Positions 16,693-26,184 of a DNA stretch of 64,000 nucleotides are shown here, piece by piece. The notes under the pieces were generated by a model. That model did not search any database. It was not told the origin of the DNA and saw only the letters and a list, made by a program, of their open reading frames with translations. Source of the DNA: Pseudophaeobacter flagellatus (GTDB lineage: Bacteria; Pseudomonadota; Alphaproteobacteria; Rhodobacterales; Rhodobacteraceae); NCBI RefSeq assembly GCF_021228235.1, contig NZ_JAJQRG010000008.1, positions 1-64,000 of the forward strand. The letters run 5' to 3'. The stretch's first letter is position 1. Each line of letters starts with the position of its first letter. The position numbers and the translations under genes are program-made.

Positions 16693-17796
16693 TCACATGT
16701 TTTCTTGCACACGTACGAGATTTCTTTTCTGTCGCTTGGGGGTCATTTTGCGCAACCGGTTCACCATAGAGAGCAGGGCCTTGAACTTTCGTAGCGACAG
16801 CAGCGCCTTGCACGCGGCTCGAAAAGGGCTGTTGAACAGTTCCAGCTGATACCGGGCGGTTTCCATCTTATTCTGCAGCAGCTTGATCACGCGGGTCTGG
16901 TCGGGACGCATCTTCTGACAGTCCTTCAGGCGTTGGCGATAGGTTTCATAGGCCCGCTGCCAGTTCTTTCGTTCCTGCGCGACACCTTGCTGAAAGGTTC
17001 TTGCCTTTAGCTGAGAGAGCCCCACACCCAGGCGGTAATCGACCAGTGGTTCTGGCACATGGATAATCCGGTCCATCAGCGTCGCGCGGAAGAAGAAGAT
17101 TAGATCATCAAAGGTTGCTTCCCCTTCAATCGGACCAAAGAGCCGCCGAATGTCGGGGTGCCAGGCGCAGGTCGCGCCGATGCCAAGCGCCAGCGAGCCA
17201 GCAGTATCTTCCAGCGTCATATCGGCAAGGATCTTCTGGCGTGATGTCGTGGACCCGGTCAGCGTGCCGTGTTGATCCATGTTGTTGACGTCCGAATGCA
17301 CCAAAAGCGGCCGGTCTCGTGCAAAGGCATGATAGAGTGTACTGCAACGCTCGGGGTGCGAAATGTCATCGCCGGGGGCGTAGACGATCAGAACACCACG
17401 ACTAAGGTCAAAGATCTTGTTGAGATGGCCAATAAAGCCCAGGTTTGTTGGGTTCAGGTTCAGTCGCACCTGGTGCGGGCCCTGATAGTCTTGGGCCAGG
17501 CGCTGCATGATTTCAAAGGTGCCGTCGGTTGAACCGTCATCCGACAGGATGATCTCAAGGTTTGCGTAGGTCTGGGCAAAGGCGGATTTCACCGTTGCCT
17601 CGATATAGTCGGCCTGATTATAGGACATGACAAACATCGAAACCAACTCTGCCTCAGGGCTCGGAGATGTTCCCGCAGGGGCGGCCATTTGGTCGAGCGC
17701 AGTGTCTTTTTGTTGCGGCATGATTTTGTCTTTCACTCGTTGCAGATCCGTGCTGGTCAATACAGCCTGAACAATACTGGGCGTGTCATAGAACAT
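16693..17796 (-). CDS. family 2 glycosyltransferase
   Basis: A cytosolic GT-A fold glycosyltransferase. The nucleotide-sugar site [20 protein letters not shown] and [15 protein letters not shown] lie in the N-terminal part, and the acidic metal motif is seen in [13 protein letters not shown]. The C-terminal third is basic and helical. The start is uncertain: ATG codons at 17796 and 17721 are both possible, and a TTG further upstream would add a poor leader. No polysaccharide genes flank it, so the acceptor is unknown. It is divergent from cspA. Confidence 0.82.
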   Translation of the reverse strand: MFYDTPSIVQAVLTSTDLQRVKDKIMPQQKDTALDQMAAPAGTSPSPEAELVSMFVMSYNQADYIEATVKSAFAQTYANLEIILSDDGSTDGTFEIMQRLAQDYQGPHQVRLNLNPTNLGFIGHLNKIFDLSRGVLIVYAPGDDISHPERCSTLYHAFARDRPLLVHSDVNNMDQHGTLTGSTTSRQKILADMTLEDTAGSLALGIGATCAWHPDIRRLFGPIEGEATFDDLIFFFRATLMDRIIHVPEPLVDYRLGVGLSQLKARTFQQGVAQERKNWQRAYETYRQRLKDCQKMRPDQTRVIKLLQNKMETARYQLELFNSPFRAACKALLSLRKFKALLSMVNRLRKMTPKRQKRNLVRVQENM

Positions 17797-18051
17797 GCCG
17801 GGCGGTTTATCCACTGGGGGCGATGCAGGCCTCGCAGGTCGCGGGGGTGCGCAAAAATTTGCCAATACCCTGGTGCGAGAGCGCCTCTGCTCTTGCAAGA
17901 TGAAAAAAGCAGTCGCATATTTTTAGGGCTTGTGTATCTCTATGTCGACCTACTGTCTCCTAATTTACGGCGTTCAGTCTTCGATTACAGACCAGACAAC
18001 GCCGGGCTGTCGCATTCCCGCGGGCAGCAAATCAAAAGGGAGAATACGGAA

Positions 18052-18258
18052 ATGGCCACTGGCACCGTGAAATGGTTTAACGCTACCAAAGGCTTTGGAT
18101 TTATCGCCCCCGATGGCGGCTCCAAGGATGTGTTTGTGCATATTTCGGCAGTTGAACGCTCTGGCCTGACCGGGCTGGCTGACAATCAGAAAGTCAGCTT
18201 CGATATCGAACCCGGCCGGGATGGTCGTGAAGCCGCTGTGAATCTGGCGTTGCTCTAA
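18052..18258 (+). CDS. cold shock protein CspA family
   Basis: A 68-residue protein with both RNA-binding motifs: [11 protein letters not shown] (RNP1) and [10 protein letters not shown] (RNP2). It binds single-stranded nucleic acid as an RNA chaperone. An AAAAGGGAG ribosome site lies 11 bases before the ATG, and the long AT-rich leader upstream is usual for csp genes. A strong terminator follows. Confidence 0.96.
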   Translation: MATGTVKWFNATKGFGFIAPDGGSKDVFVHISAVERSGLTGLADNQKVSFDIEPGRDGREAAVNLALL

Positions 18259-18299
18259 AGACCCGGCAGGCTATTAAGGCCGCCAGACTGTGTTTTGTG

Positions 18300-18330
18300 A
18301 ACGCGGCCCCGGAAACGGGGGCGCGTTTTG
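18300..18330 (+). terminator. terminator of the cold shock gene
   Basis: AACGCGGCCCCG and CGGGGGCGCGTT pair around GAAA with one bulge and run into TTTGTGTTTT. The stem begins about 40 bases after the cspA stop. Confidence 0.85.
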
Positions 18331-18384
18331 TGTTTTGCCACGCTTGCAGGCACTGTAGGCACTGCGGGCAGGGGGCGGTGATTA

Positions 18385-18444
18385 GCGCATGTTGCGCAAA
18401 AGTGGGGGCCGGTTCAGAGCATCTAAAACATGCCAAATCAAATA
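18385..18444. repeat. dispersed intergenic repeat, copy 2
   Basis: Second copy of the 60-base element at 16031-16090, starting GCGCATGTTGCGCAAAAGTG and containing CTAAAACATG. Like copy 1 it lies between convergent genes (cspA and the GntR gene), typical for REP-like elements that sit in 3-prime intergenic space. Confidence 0.65.
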
Positions 18445-18460
18445 CGCAACGCGACTGGCG

Positions 18461-19123
18461 CTAGCGCAGACCGTTGATGTTCTGCATCAGGGATTCACGC
18501 GCACCCGTGATATGCTGCCGTGTCAAATCGGCCGCCTGGGCGGCATTGCCGTTCACGCAGGCTTCCCAGATGGCGATATGTTCCTCGTTGGCCCGCTGCA
18601 AGCCGTTGGACATGACCAATTGCGCCCGCAGATAGCGATCCACCCGGTCCATCGCATTGTCGATGATGTCCAGATGGTACTGTAGACCGCTGGCCCGGTA
18701 GAGCGTGGCATGAAAATCCCGGTTCAGCTCTCCCCAGCGCATTGGCTCGGAAGAGGTGGAAAAGGCCGTCCAGGATTCGCGGGCACGTTCTAGCGTTTCC
18801 TGCGACATCAAAGGCACGGCCCGGCGGATCACCTCTGGCTCTATCAGGGCGCGGAAATCAAAAATTTCTTCGGCCTCAGTCTGCGACAGCCCAGAGACAA
18901 CGGCCCCCTTGTAGCGCTGGGTCTTGACAAGCCCTTGTTCTTCCAGCCGTGAAATCGCCTCGCGCACGGGGATCCGGCTGGTGTTGAATAGCCGGGCAAT
19001 TTCATCCTGGCGCAGGGGTTCCCCTTCTTTGACGTCCCCTTCGATGATCGCCTTGCGCAGGGCATCAAAGACGATCGAAGACGCCGAAGCGGTCTTTGAA
19101 ATGTCGACGGAATTCAACTTCAT
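18461..19123 (-). CDS. GntR/FCD regulator of the hydroxyproline pair
   Basis: A 220-residue GntR regulator: winged helix at residues 15-80 (LRQDEIARLFNTSRIPVREAISRLEEQG) and an FCD domain with the metal-ligand histidines of NRDFHATLYRA and a later RQHI. It is divergent from the hypD-like gene, with a perfect palindrome between them, so local control of hydroxyproline or related proline-analogue catabolism is likely. Confidence 0.9.
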   Translation of the reverse strand: MKLNSVDISKTASASSIVFDALRKAIIEGDVKEGEPLRQDEIARLFNTSRIPVREAISRLEEQGLVKTQRYKGAVVSGLSQTEAEEIFDFRALIEPEVIRRAVPLMSQETLERARESWTAFSTSSEPMRWGELNRDFHATLYRASGLQYHLDIIDNAMDRVDRYLRAQLVMSNGLQRANEEHIAIWEACVNGNAAQAADLTRQHITGARESLMQNINGLR

Positions 19124-19194
19124 GGGGGTCCTCCTTTCGTATTCATACCGTTTTTCCCCGAGGGATGAAAGTTATGACACAAAATATATTGCAA

Positions 19195-19206
19195 ATTGGA
19201 TCCAAT
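19195..19206. promoter_or_regulatory. GntR-type palindromic operator
   Basis: ATTGGATCCAAT is a perfect 12-bp palindrome in the divergent promoter region between the GntR gene and the hydroxyproline genes, flanked by AT-rich sequence (AAAATATATT on one side). Its place suggests autoregulation and pathway control by the neighbouring regulator. Confidence 0.65.
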
Positions 19207-19348
19207 ATGAAATAGAAGACTGACAGGTGCCACGCCTCACGGCCTTGCGGATACCCAGGGGATTGCCCTTAGGGCCGTAGGGTCTGCGCCGGTCACATTG
19301 CCTGTCACTTTGTCAGCCGCTGGCTGCCCCCCTCGTAAGGAAAAGACC

Positions 19349-20299
19349 ATGACAACAGATATCTTCTCCGGTTGCATTCCGGCCCTGATGACCCCCTGCA
19401 CGGCTGATCGTGGCCCGGATTTTGATGCCTTGGTACGTAAGGGCCAAGAGCTGATCGCGGCAGGCATGACGGCGGTGGTTTATTGCGGGTCGATGGGGGA
19501 TTGGCCTCTGCTCACCGATGCTGAACGGATGGAGGGCGTGGCTCGTCTGGTGGCAGCGGGTGTGCCGACCATCGTAGGGACCGGAGCGGTGAACAGCAGA
19601 TTGGCAGCAACCCATGCGGCCCATGCCGCCGAGGTTGGTGCCCAGGGCTTGATGGTCATTCCGCGGGTTCTGTCTCGCGGCCCCTCGATCAGCGCCCAGC
19701 GGGCCCATTTCAAGGCGGTTCTGGACGCCGCGCCCGACCTGCCAGCGGTGATCTACAACAGCCCCTATTATGGCTTTGCTACCCGCGCTGATCTGTTCTT
19801 TGATCTGCGCGCCCAGCACCCCAATCTGGTTGGTTTCAAGGAATTTGGCGGCGCGGACGACCTGCGCTATGCAGCGGAAAACATCACCTCGCGTGATGGG
19901 AATGTGACCCTGATGATTGGGGTTGATACCACGGTTTATCATGGCTTTGTGAACTGCGGTGCGGCGGGCGCGATCACCGGGATCGGCAATGCTCTGCCGC
20001 GCGAAGTGCTGCATCTGGTAGACCTGTGTCAGAAGGCTGCCGCAGGTGACGCAGGCGCGCGGGTGCGGGCTAAACAGCTGGAAGAGGCACTTGGCGTTCT
20101 GTCCTCCTTTGATGAGGGGCCTGATCTGGTGCTCTACTACAAGCATCTCATGGTGTTGAATGGTGATTGCGAATATGCGCTACACTTCAACAAGAGTGAT
20201 GCCCTGACCGACAGTCAGCGCCACTATGTCGAGGCGCAGTATAGCCTGTTCAAGGCCTGGTATCAGGCCTGGTCTGCCAAGTCTGACGCCCCGGTCTGA
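19349..20299 (+). CDS. DapA-family enzyme, probable hydroxyproline-pathway deaminase
   Basis: A 316-residue TIM-barrel aldolase-type protein of the DHDPS family with the Schiff-base lysine in VGFKEFGG and the GSMGDWPLLT substrate loop. Together with the epimerase downstream this fits 1-pyrroline-4-hydroxy-2-carboxylate deaminase (HypD), which forms 2-oxoglutarate semialdehyde from cis-4-hydroxyproline breakdown. The conserved start SGCIPALMTPC supports the ATG at 19349; the ribosome site is GTAAGGA. The pathway oxidase and dehydrogenase are not in the window. Confidence 0.82.
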   Translation: MTTDIFSGCIPALMTPCTADRGPDFDALVRKGQELIAAGMTAVVYCGSMGDWPLLTDAERMEGVARLVAAGVPTIVGTGAVNSRLAATHAAHAAEVGAQGLMVIPRVLSRGPSISAQRAHFKAVLDAAPDLPAVIYNSPYYGFATRADLFFDLRAQHPNLVGFKEFGGADDLRYAAENITSRDGNVTLMIGVDTTVYHGFVNCGAAGAITGIGNALPREVLHLVDLCQKAAAGDAGARVRAKQLEEALGVLSSFDEGPDLVLYYKHLMVLNGDCEYALHFNKSDALTDSQRHYVEAQYSLFKAWYQAWSAKSDAPV

Positions 20300-20301
20300 C
20301 C

Positions 20302-21234
20302 ATGCGGGTCATTGACAGCCACACTGGTGGAGAGCCAACACGCCTGATCCTGACCGGTGGGCCAGACCTTGGCACTGGCCCCCTGGCAGAGCGGGCGGCG
20401 CAACTGGCAGCCTGTCATGCGGATTTCTGTGCTGCGGTCTTGGCAGAGCCGCGCGGGCATGATGCCATGGTGGGCGCGCTGCTCTTGCCGCCAGAGGATC
20501 CGGCCTGTGTGGCTGCGGTGATCTATTTCAACCTGGCTGGCCCTTTGGGCATGTGCGGCCATGCAACCATTGGCTTGCTTGTCAGCCTGTATCATCTGGG
20601 GCGTATCGGGCTGGGGCAGCATAAGATTGAAACCCCGGTTGGGGTGATCCTGGCAGAGCTGATCTCGCCCAACCGGGCGGTGGTGCAAAATGTGGCCAGC
20701 TATCGCCATGCCAAGGATATCCACGTTGATGTGCCAGGTCAGGGCAGGGTGACTGGCGATGTCGCCTGGGGCGGCAATTGGTTCTTTTTGACTGCCGATT
20801 GTCCGGCCCCCCTGCAGCCCGCACAGGTGGGGCGATTGACCGGGGCGGCGCTTGCCATTCGTGCTGCGCTGGACCGTGCCGGGGTAACTGGCGCGCAGGG
20901 GGCGCGGATTGACCATGTGGAATTCTGTGGTGCTGCCCTGTCGCCCCAGGCTCATGGGCGTAACTTTGTGCTATGCCCTAGTGGGGCTTATGATCGTTCG
21001 CCCTGCGGTACGGGAAGTTCCGCCAAACTGGCCTGCCTGGCTGCAGATGACCTGCTGGCGCCCGATACGCCCTGGGTGCAGGAAAGCGTCATAGGCAGTT
21101 GCTACACCCTGCACTATCATCTTGATGGGGCAGGGCAGGTGATCCCCTCCATCGCGGGTGACGCCTATGTCACGGCAGAGGTCCGTTTGATTTTTGCCAC
21201 GCAAGACCCCTATCGCAGTGGGATTCCGGCATAA
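20302..21234 (+). CDS. 4-hydroxyproline 2-epimerase / proline racemase family
   Basis: A 310-residue proline racemase-family enzyme. Both catalytic cysteines are present: GMCGHATIG in the first half and DRSPCGTGSSAK in the second. The HTGGEPTRLIL start and the two cysteines indicate a hydroxyproline 2-epimerase rather than a dehydratase, in which the second cysteine is replaced. It starts two bases after the stop of the DapA-family gene and is co-transcribed. It converts trans-4-hydroxy-L-proline to cis-4-hydroxy-D-proline, a nutrient from collagen or algal cell walls. Confidence 0.87.
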   Translation: MRVIDSHTGGEPTRLILTGGPDLGTGPLAERAAQLAACHADFCAAVLAEPRGHDAMVGALLLPPEDPACVAAVIYFNLAGPLGMCGHATIGLLVSLYHLGRIGLGQHKIETPVGVILAELISPNRAVVQNVASYRHAKDIHVDVPGQGRVTGDVAWGGNWFFLTADCPAPLQPAQVGRLTGAALAIRAALDRAGVTGAQGARIDHVEFCGAALSPQAHGRNFVLCPSGAYDRSPCGTGSSAKLACLAADDLLAPDTPWVQESVIGSCYTLHYHLDGAGQVIPSIAGDAYVTAEVRLIFATQDPYRSGIPA

Positions 21235-21608
21235 GCAAGTCGGCACAAAGCCTGCTCCGGCTGAACCGGGCAGCAATATCGCTGGTATCGGTTCATTGGC
21301 ATCAGTGCGGCCCTGCGCCTGCAAAGCCTTGGCAAGTACTGCTTTGATTGCTGGATCCAAAGGGCCCACTGTCGATCCCGCCGCGCTATGTTCTGCAGTC
21401 TGCGCCCTGGGGGCTTTGATCTGTTCCAGTCGGGGCAAAACCCGGCGAGGCCCAGGGTGGATCTGTGCGTTTTGCGCGCGAAAGGGCCGCGATCAATCTT
21501 TTGTAAGGCTTTCTGAGGCACCATCCAGGGTGCCCATCTTATATGTGGCAAGGCCAGTAGTGCTGGCGAACTAAGGGCAAGACGGCCAACCCCGATAAGG
21601 ACCCGGTG
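21235..21608. other. intergenic region without a recognised gene
   Basis: About 370 bases between the epimerase and the chemoreceptor. No frame has coding character I can defend and I see no clear terminator. It should contain the chemoreceptor promoter. A TTTTGCGCGCGAAAG stretch near 21471 is a short partial palindrome of unclear meaning. Confidence 0.35.
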
Positions 21609-23906
21609 ATGATTAAGATACAAAAACTACCACTTACGGCAAAATTGCCGATGATCATGGTGGCGCTGACAGCGACCTTTCTCGTTACTGTTGCCTTTCT
21701 GGTCTATTCGATGGCCGAGAAGAGTATTCGTAAGAATATCTATACGGCGCATGAGATCGAGGCCAAGGCCGGCGCGCAGGCGCTGGATTTCCTGATCTCT
21801 TCGGCCCATTCCAACTTGGCGAGCCAAGCGGCCCAGCCAACGGTTTTCCGCGCAGTCAGCAATTTCACCCGTGTGATCGGCATGATCGAAGAGCCGGACC
21901 CGATTGCCTATCTCAAGCGGGTCTACGGCAGTGACAACCCTAATCCGGTTGATCAACGGGCGCAGCTTGTCGATCCGGGTGATGGATCCTATTACAGCCA
22001 GTCGCATGCCAGCTATCACCCGACCTTTCAGCGCACGGTTGACCTGAACGGCTATGAAGATCTCTATCTTTTTGATGAGGCGGGGCTACTGATCTATTCG
22101 GTCAACAAGCTGGATGACTATGCCAATAGCTTTGCCACTGGGGAATTGGCCGAAACCGGGTTGGGGCAGCTGTTTGCCGAGGCCCTGGTCGCCGAGCCGG
22201 GCCAAGTGGTGAATTCCGACTTTACCCTCTACGGGCCGGGCGGCGATGTGCCCTCTGCATTTCTGGCGACCCCGGTGGTGAACAAGCGGCAAAAGACTGT
22301 TGGCGTGATCGCCGTTCGTCTGGGCAGTGCTGGAGTGGTTCAGGCCTTGACCAAAAATCTGGAAGATCAGGGGCATCAGAACATTTATTTGGTCAGCCCG
22401 GATGGGCTGGCGCGCAGCCCTTCATCGCTGGGGGATCAGTTCGGCGTGTTGGATGCATTGCCGGATCTGCCGCAAACCCAGGCGGCCCGTACCAGAGAGA
22501 CGGCACGCTTTGATGGGGTTCCGGCCATGGCGGGGGGCACAGCAACCGCCCTGGTGATGCCGCTTGACCTGCCAGGCTTTACCTGGTCGCTGGTTCTGGA
22601 AACCGACGAGGCAACCGCCTTTGCAGAGCTGAACCAAATTCGCCTGATTGCCATGGCGGTGATTGGCGGCTCTGTGTTGATTGCGATTGTCGTGTCCTTT
22701 GTTGCGGCACGCCGTGTGACAACGCCCATTCTGGCCCTGCGCCAGGCGACGAATGCCCTGGCCGAGGATGACTATCACATTGACATTACCGGAAAATCGC
22801 GCGGCGATGAGCTGGGCGATCTGGCCCGCAGCCTGGACAGTTTCCGCGATAAGCTGAAGCAGGCGGACGAGGCCGCCGCCCGCGAGGTACAGACCGCCCG
22901 GCAAACTGCTGCTGTGGTCGAAGAAATGAGCCGAGCGCTATCGCAGCTTCAGGCCGGCAATCTTGCCTGCGATATTCGCACCCCCTTTGCGGATAGCTAT
23001 GAAACGCTGCGCGAGAACTTCAACCATAGCTTGGTCAACCTGCGCGTTTCCATGGGCGAAGTTGTCGGCGCCTCTGAGAATGTTGGCAGGTTCTCGCAAG
23101 AGCAAAGTGCCGCAGCAGATGAAATGGCGCATCGCACCGAAAGCCAGGCCTCTACGCTGGAACAAACAGCCACGGCGCTGCGTGATCTGACCGCCAATAT
23201 CCGCACCACCGCAGAGCAGGCTGCGCAGATGGACACGGCCATGGGCCGAACCCGGTCCGAGGCTGAAGGCAGCACCGAGGTTGTGACGGCAGCGGTAGGG
23301 GCAATGGATCAGATCCAGCAGACCTCTAGCGAGATTTCCAAAATCATCAACATGATCGACGATATCGCCTTTCAGACCAACCTGTTGGCGCTGAATGCCG
23401 GGGTTGAGGCCGCGCGCGCGGGCGCTTCCGGGGCAGGGTTTGCTGTGGTGGCCTCTGAGGTGCGCGCCCTGGCGCTGCGGACCTCAACGGCGGCTGGGGA
23501 AATCCAGCAGCTGACCTCGGCCAGCGAGGCCCATGTGGCCAATGGCGTCGATATGGTGGGTCAGGCCGGAGAGGCCTTGTCGGGGATCATTGGCAAGGTG
23601 GGCGAGGTTTCCGGTCTGGTGAGCGAGATCGCCGATGGGGTGCGCAAACAATCCAAGGGTCTGGAGGATATCAATGGTTCGATGGAGACCATGGATGGGG
23701 TCACCCAGCAGAACGCCGCCATGGCGGAAGAGGCCTCTGCATCTAGCCAGTTGTTGCAACAAGAAGCGACCAGCCTGTCCAGCATCGTCGGCCGTTTTGA
23801 TCTGGGGCAGGGCGGCCTGTCAGTAGATGACACAGGGGCGCAGGCCGCTGGCTGGCAAGATCCCACAGATTGGGAGGATGCAGCGGATCAGCAGCAATCA
23901 GCCTAG
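21609..23906 (+). CDS. methyl-accepting chemotaxis protein
   Basis: A 765-residue chemoreceptor: first membrane helix near residues 13-35, a large periplasmic Cache-type sensor to about residue 340, second helix (LIAMAVIGGSVLIAIVVSFV), a HAMP domain (RRVTTPILALRQATNALAEDD), a further HAMP-like linker and a signalling domain with the hairpin IDDIAFQTNLLALNAGVEAA. The sensor class suggests small-molecule ligands such as amino acids or organic acids. GTG at 21606 directly precedes the ATG; either could start. No che genes are nearby, so it is an orphan receptor. Confidence 0.93.
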   Translation: MIKIQKLPLTAKLPMIMVALTATFLVTVAFLVYSMAEKSIRKNIYTAHEIEAKAGAQALDFLISSAHSNLASQAAQPTVFRAVSNFTRVIGMIEEPDPIAYLKRVYGSDNPNPVDQRAQLVDPGDGSYYSQSHASYHPTFQRTVDLNGYEDLYLFDEAGLLIYSVNKLDDYANSFATGELAETGLGQLFAEALVAEPGQVVNSDFTLYGPGGDVPSAFLATPVVNKRQKTVGVIAVRLGSAGVVQALTKNLEDQGHQNIYLVSPDGLARSPSSLGDQFGVLDALPDLPQTQAARTRETARFDGVPAMAGGTATALVMPLDLPGFTWSLVLETDEATAFAELNQIRLIAMAVIGGSVLIAIVVSFVAARRVTTPILALRQATNALAEDDYHIDITGKSRGDELGDLARSLDSFRDKLKQADEAAAREVQTARQTAAVVEEMSRALSQLQAGNLACDIRTPFADSYETLRENFNHSLVNLRVSMGEVVGASENVGRFSQEQSAAADEMAHRTESQASTLEQTATALRDLTANIRTTAEQAAQMDTAMGRTRSEAEGSTEVVTAAVGAMDQIQQTSSEISKIINMIDDIAFQTNLLALNAGVEAARAGASGAGFAVVASEVRALALRTSTAAGEIQQLTSASEAHVANGVDMVGQAGEALSGIIGKVGEVSGLVSEIADGVRKQSKGLEDINGSMETMDGVTQQNAAMAEEASASSQLLQQEATSLSSIVGRFDLGQGGLSVDDTGAQAAGWQDPTDWEDAADQQQSA

Positions 23907-24034
23907 ATGCTCGCCAAGACCACTGCAAACGGCAAGGGGCGCAAACAGGAGTCGGAGACCAAACAATGGGCGGGCAGGGCCGATGGCGCTCCCTTTGTCT
24001 GTATCAGAAAAGGTGGCGACCGAGAGAGGCCGCG

Positions 24035-25195
24035 TCAGGGAGAGGCGGTAGGCATGAAGCTGCGCTGCAAGATCGCCGTGGCCGAGGGCGTGCCGTCAGC
24101 GCGTGGCGCAGTGGTGCGCGAGGCCATGCGCTCTAGGTTGACGATGGTCGAGAGCATCAACCGGTCATGGCTCCAGTCGCCGGGGCGCTGTATCAGCATG
24201 GCGGTGGCCAGCACCGCAGTGATCATCATGCCCGAGACCAGCGCCCAGCCAAGGCCCGCTTCGCCATGTGGGGCGTTGGTGGTGACCGCTATGATCCGCT
24301 GCTGCAGGGTGGAACTGCGCCGGGTTTCGCGGCGATCCACAAGGGCCACAGCAGGGCTGCGGCGGGTAAAGAAGACCCGCTCCCTTGCAGCCTCGGCGCA
24401 GGCACGGATCAGGCATTCGCAATAGGCGCGCAGATCCAGACCTGGCCGCGCCATCAGCGCCTGATCACAGGCAAATTCACGCAGATGGCGCACTTCACGA
24501 CGCCAGAGGAAAAAAGCAGGATTCCAAAACAGCGCCGGGCGAAGCAGTTCCAGCAGGAACTCGCATTCGATGTCGCGCTGGCGGAAATGCTGTAGCTCAT
24601 GCGCCAGGGTCAGCTTGAGATCCTGCGGCGCGGTCAGCAGGGTAGAGGGCAGCACCACGTAGCGGTTGATCAGCCCACGGGTGGAATAGGCCACCGGGGT
24701 CTCATCCGAGACCAGGATCCGGGTTTTGCCAATGCTTTTCCACAGGAATGCCCGGTCCAGGGCGCGGCGCAGACGCATCACCGAGATGACCACATGGATG
24801 GCGCAGACCAGCCCGCCCATGGCAAGTGCGGCGGCAACCAGCCGGGTCCAGAGCAATTGTTGGCTGGTCAACACCCGCACAGTGTCCTCACGCAGGCCCA
24901 GCAGGCTCTCGAAGCTGGCGGCGCTCATGCTGACGTTGCCTTGCAAAAACTGCGAGACCAGCAGATCGGAGATATTGGGGGGATGGGCCATTACCAGCCG
25001 GGTGAAGGCAAACATCAATAGCGGCGACAGCGCCAGCAGCAGCGTCAGCGCATTCATCAGCCGCAGCTGCGCCTGAAAGGCATGCGCCAGCCTGGTAAGG
25101 GACAAGAGTTTTCGCGCTGAAAGCCAAAGCAGGGTACCCGCAAGCACCAGAAGATTCAGATCCAGATATCCATTGATCAGCGCGTCAGTTTCCAT
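24035..25195 (-). CDS. M56-family membrane metallopeptidase (BlaR1/MecR1-like)
   Basis: A 386-residue protein with several membrane helices and the zinc motif LAHELQHFRQRDIECE typical of the BlaR1/MecR1 peptidase domain. In BlaR1 a sensor penicillin-binding domain follows; here only a membrane segment and a short polar tail do, so the signal sensed is not obvious. It overlaps the blaI-like gene by 11 bases. Presumably the activated protease relieves BlaI repression. No beta-lactamase gene lies in the window. Confidence 0.85.
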   Translation of the reverse strand: METDALINGYLDLNLLVLAGTLLWLSARKLLSLTRLAHAFQAQLRLMNALTLLLALSPLLMFAFTRLVMAHPPNISDLLVSQFLQGNVSMSAASFESLLGLREDTVRVLTSQQLLWTRLVAAALAMGGLVCAIHVVISVMRLRRALDRAFLWKSIGKTRILVSDETPVAYSTRGLINRYVVLPSTLLTAPQDLKLTLAHELQHFRQRDIECEFLLELLRPALFWNPAFFLWRREVRHLREFACDQALMARPGLDLRAYCECLIRACAEAARERVFFTRRSPAVALVDRRETRRSSTLQQRIIAVTTNAPHGEAGLGWALVSGMMITAVLATAMLIQRPGDWSHDRLMLSTIVNLERMASRTTAPRADGTPSATAILQRSFMPTASP

Positions 25196-25580
25196 TGTCC
25201 CCCAACCTTTCGTTCAGCAGCGCCCGCATCTCAACGAGCATGTCGTCGGTAACTTCCTCATCATCAACAAGGCGGGCGACCAGAGCCGCAGGCGCGCCGT
25301 TGAACAGCTTGCTCGAAAGGTTTTTCAGAGAGGTTTTTTGATACTCTGCTTTGGGAATGGCGGGGCGATAGATCAGCGAGCGGTCTGCCCTCTCGCTGGT
25401 CAGAAAACCCTTTTGTTCCATGATCTTCAATACGGTCGCCACCGAGGTATAGGCGCGTTCCTGGGCCGTGTTCAGCACCGCCAGGATATCGCGCACAGTG
25501 CCGCCGCCCGTGGCCCAGACGACAGTCATGAATTCTAGCTCAACCTCGGTCAGCAGCGAATGGTCCTGTTTCTTTCGCAT
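25185..25580 (-). CDS. blaI: BlaI/MecI/CopY-type repressor
   Basis: A 131-residue winged-helix repressor (MRKKQDHSLLTEVELEFMTVVW, then YTSVATVLKIMEQKGFLTSERAD). It probably controls its own operon with the M56 protease downstream, as in beta-lactam sensing systems, though the target here could be other envelope genes. An upstream ATG at 25601 gives seven more residues and is equally plausible. The stop overlaps the protease start. Confidence 0.87.
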   Translation of the reverse strand: MRKKQDHSLLTEVELEFMTVVWATGGGTVRDILAVLNTAQERAYTSVATVLKIMEQKGFLTSERADRSLIYRPAIPKAEYQKTSLKNLSSKLFNGAPAALVARLVDDEEVTDDMLVEMRALLNERLGDNGN

Positions 25581-25785
25581 ATGGTCTGGTGTCCGGTCCA
25601 TTTTTGGTCTTTGCGTGATGATAGGCGATGGCGGTGTTTATTGAAAACTATTTCTTTAGCAGCTGGCTGGTTCAGCGCCGAGGGATGTCAAATTGTGCGC
25701 TTCCGCGCGCTTTATCCTGTTTGTGGAGAACTGTCGTTTCCAAACCGGAAGAGGCGTTCAGGGATATCATGGTCAATCTGCTGAG

Positions 25786-25820
25786 AGGGTCTGAACGGGC
25801 AGGTGTGCCGTTCAGACCCT
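25786..25820. terminator. 13-bp stem after the glycerol importer operon
   Basis: AGGGTCTGAACGG pairs perfectly with CCGTTCAGACCCT over a 9-base loop. It lies 86 bases past the stop of the DUF2160 gene. The T run is weak on both strands, so it may be a terminator or an mRNA-stabilising 3-prime hairpin. The remaining sequence from 25602 to 25905 holds no gene I can support. Confidence 0.6.
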
Positions 25821-25905
25821 TTGCAATTATCTGAAGGGGGCGCGTCAAGGGCAAGCCGCTGACGCGGGGCCTTTGGCCCCCTTGACCCGCCGGTTACGGC
25901 AGTGA

Positions 25906-26184
25906 TCAGACCTTTTTGAAGGTGAAAATCCCCCAGGCAATCGAGAGGCCCAGCGGCCACCAGAGTGGCATGCCCACCAGTCCCAGCCAGGCCAGAAAGA
26001 TATAGCTGGTGCCCAAAAGGGTGATGAAAAGCCGATCGCCTCGGGTGGTGGTGAGACCCAGCACACCTTTGCGTGTATCCCCGCCGGGGGTGCGGATTTC
26101 CAGCAGGACAAGCACGCCAATGGCAGAGAAAATACCGATAAAGACCAAGGCTGTCGGCCAGGTCCAGGCCATCCAAGAAAGCAT
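25906..26184 (-). CDS. glpU: DUF2160 small membrane protein (GlpU-like)
   Basis: A 92-residue protein with three hydrophobic stretches and the DUF2160 pattern MAWTWPTALVFIGIF and EIRTPGGDTRKGVLGLTTTRGDRLF. In Rhizobium leguminosarum the corresponding gene belongs to the glpSTPQUV glycerol importer operon; its exact role is unknown. The start codon overlaps the stop of the upstream permease gene. Confidence 0.85.
   Translation of the reverse strand: MLSWMAWTWPTALVFIGIFSAIGVLVLLEIRTPGGDTRKGVLGLTTTRGDRLFITLLGTSYIFLAWLGLVGMPLWWPLGLSIAWGIFTFKKV

Noticed and set aside
25628-25834. 68-codon plus-strand frame in the gap between blaI and the glycerol operon
   Set aside because: No family features and it runs through the 13-bp terminator-like stem.
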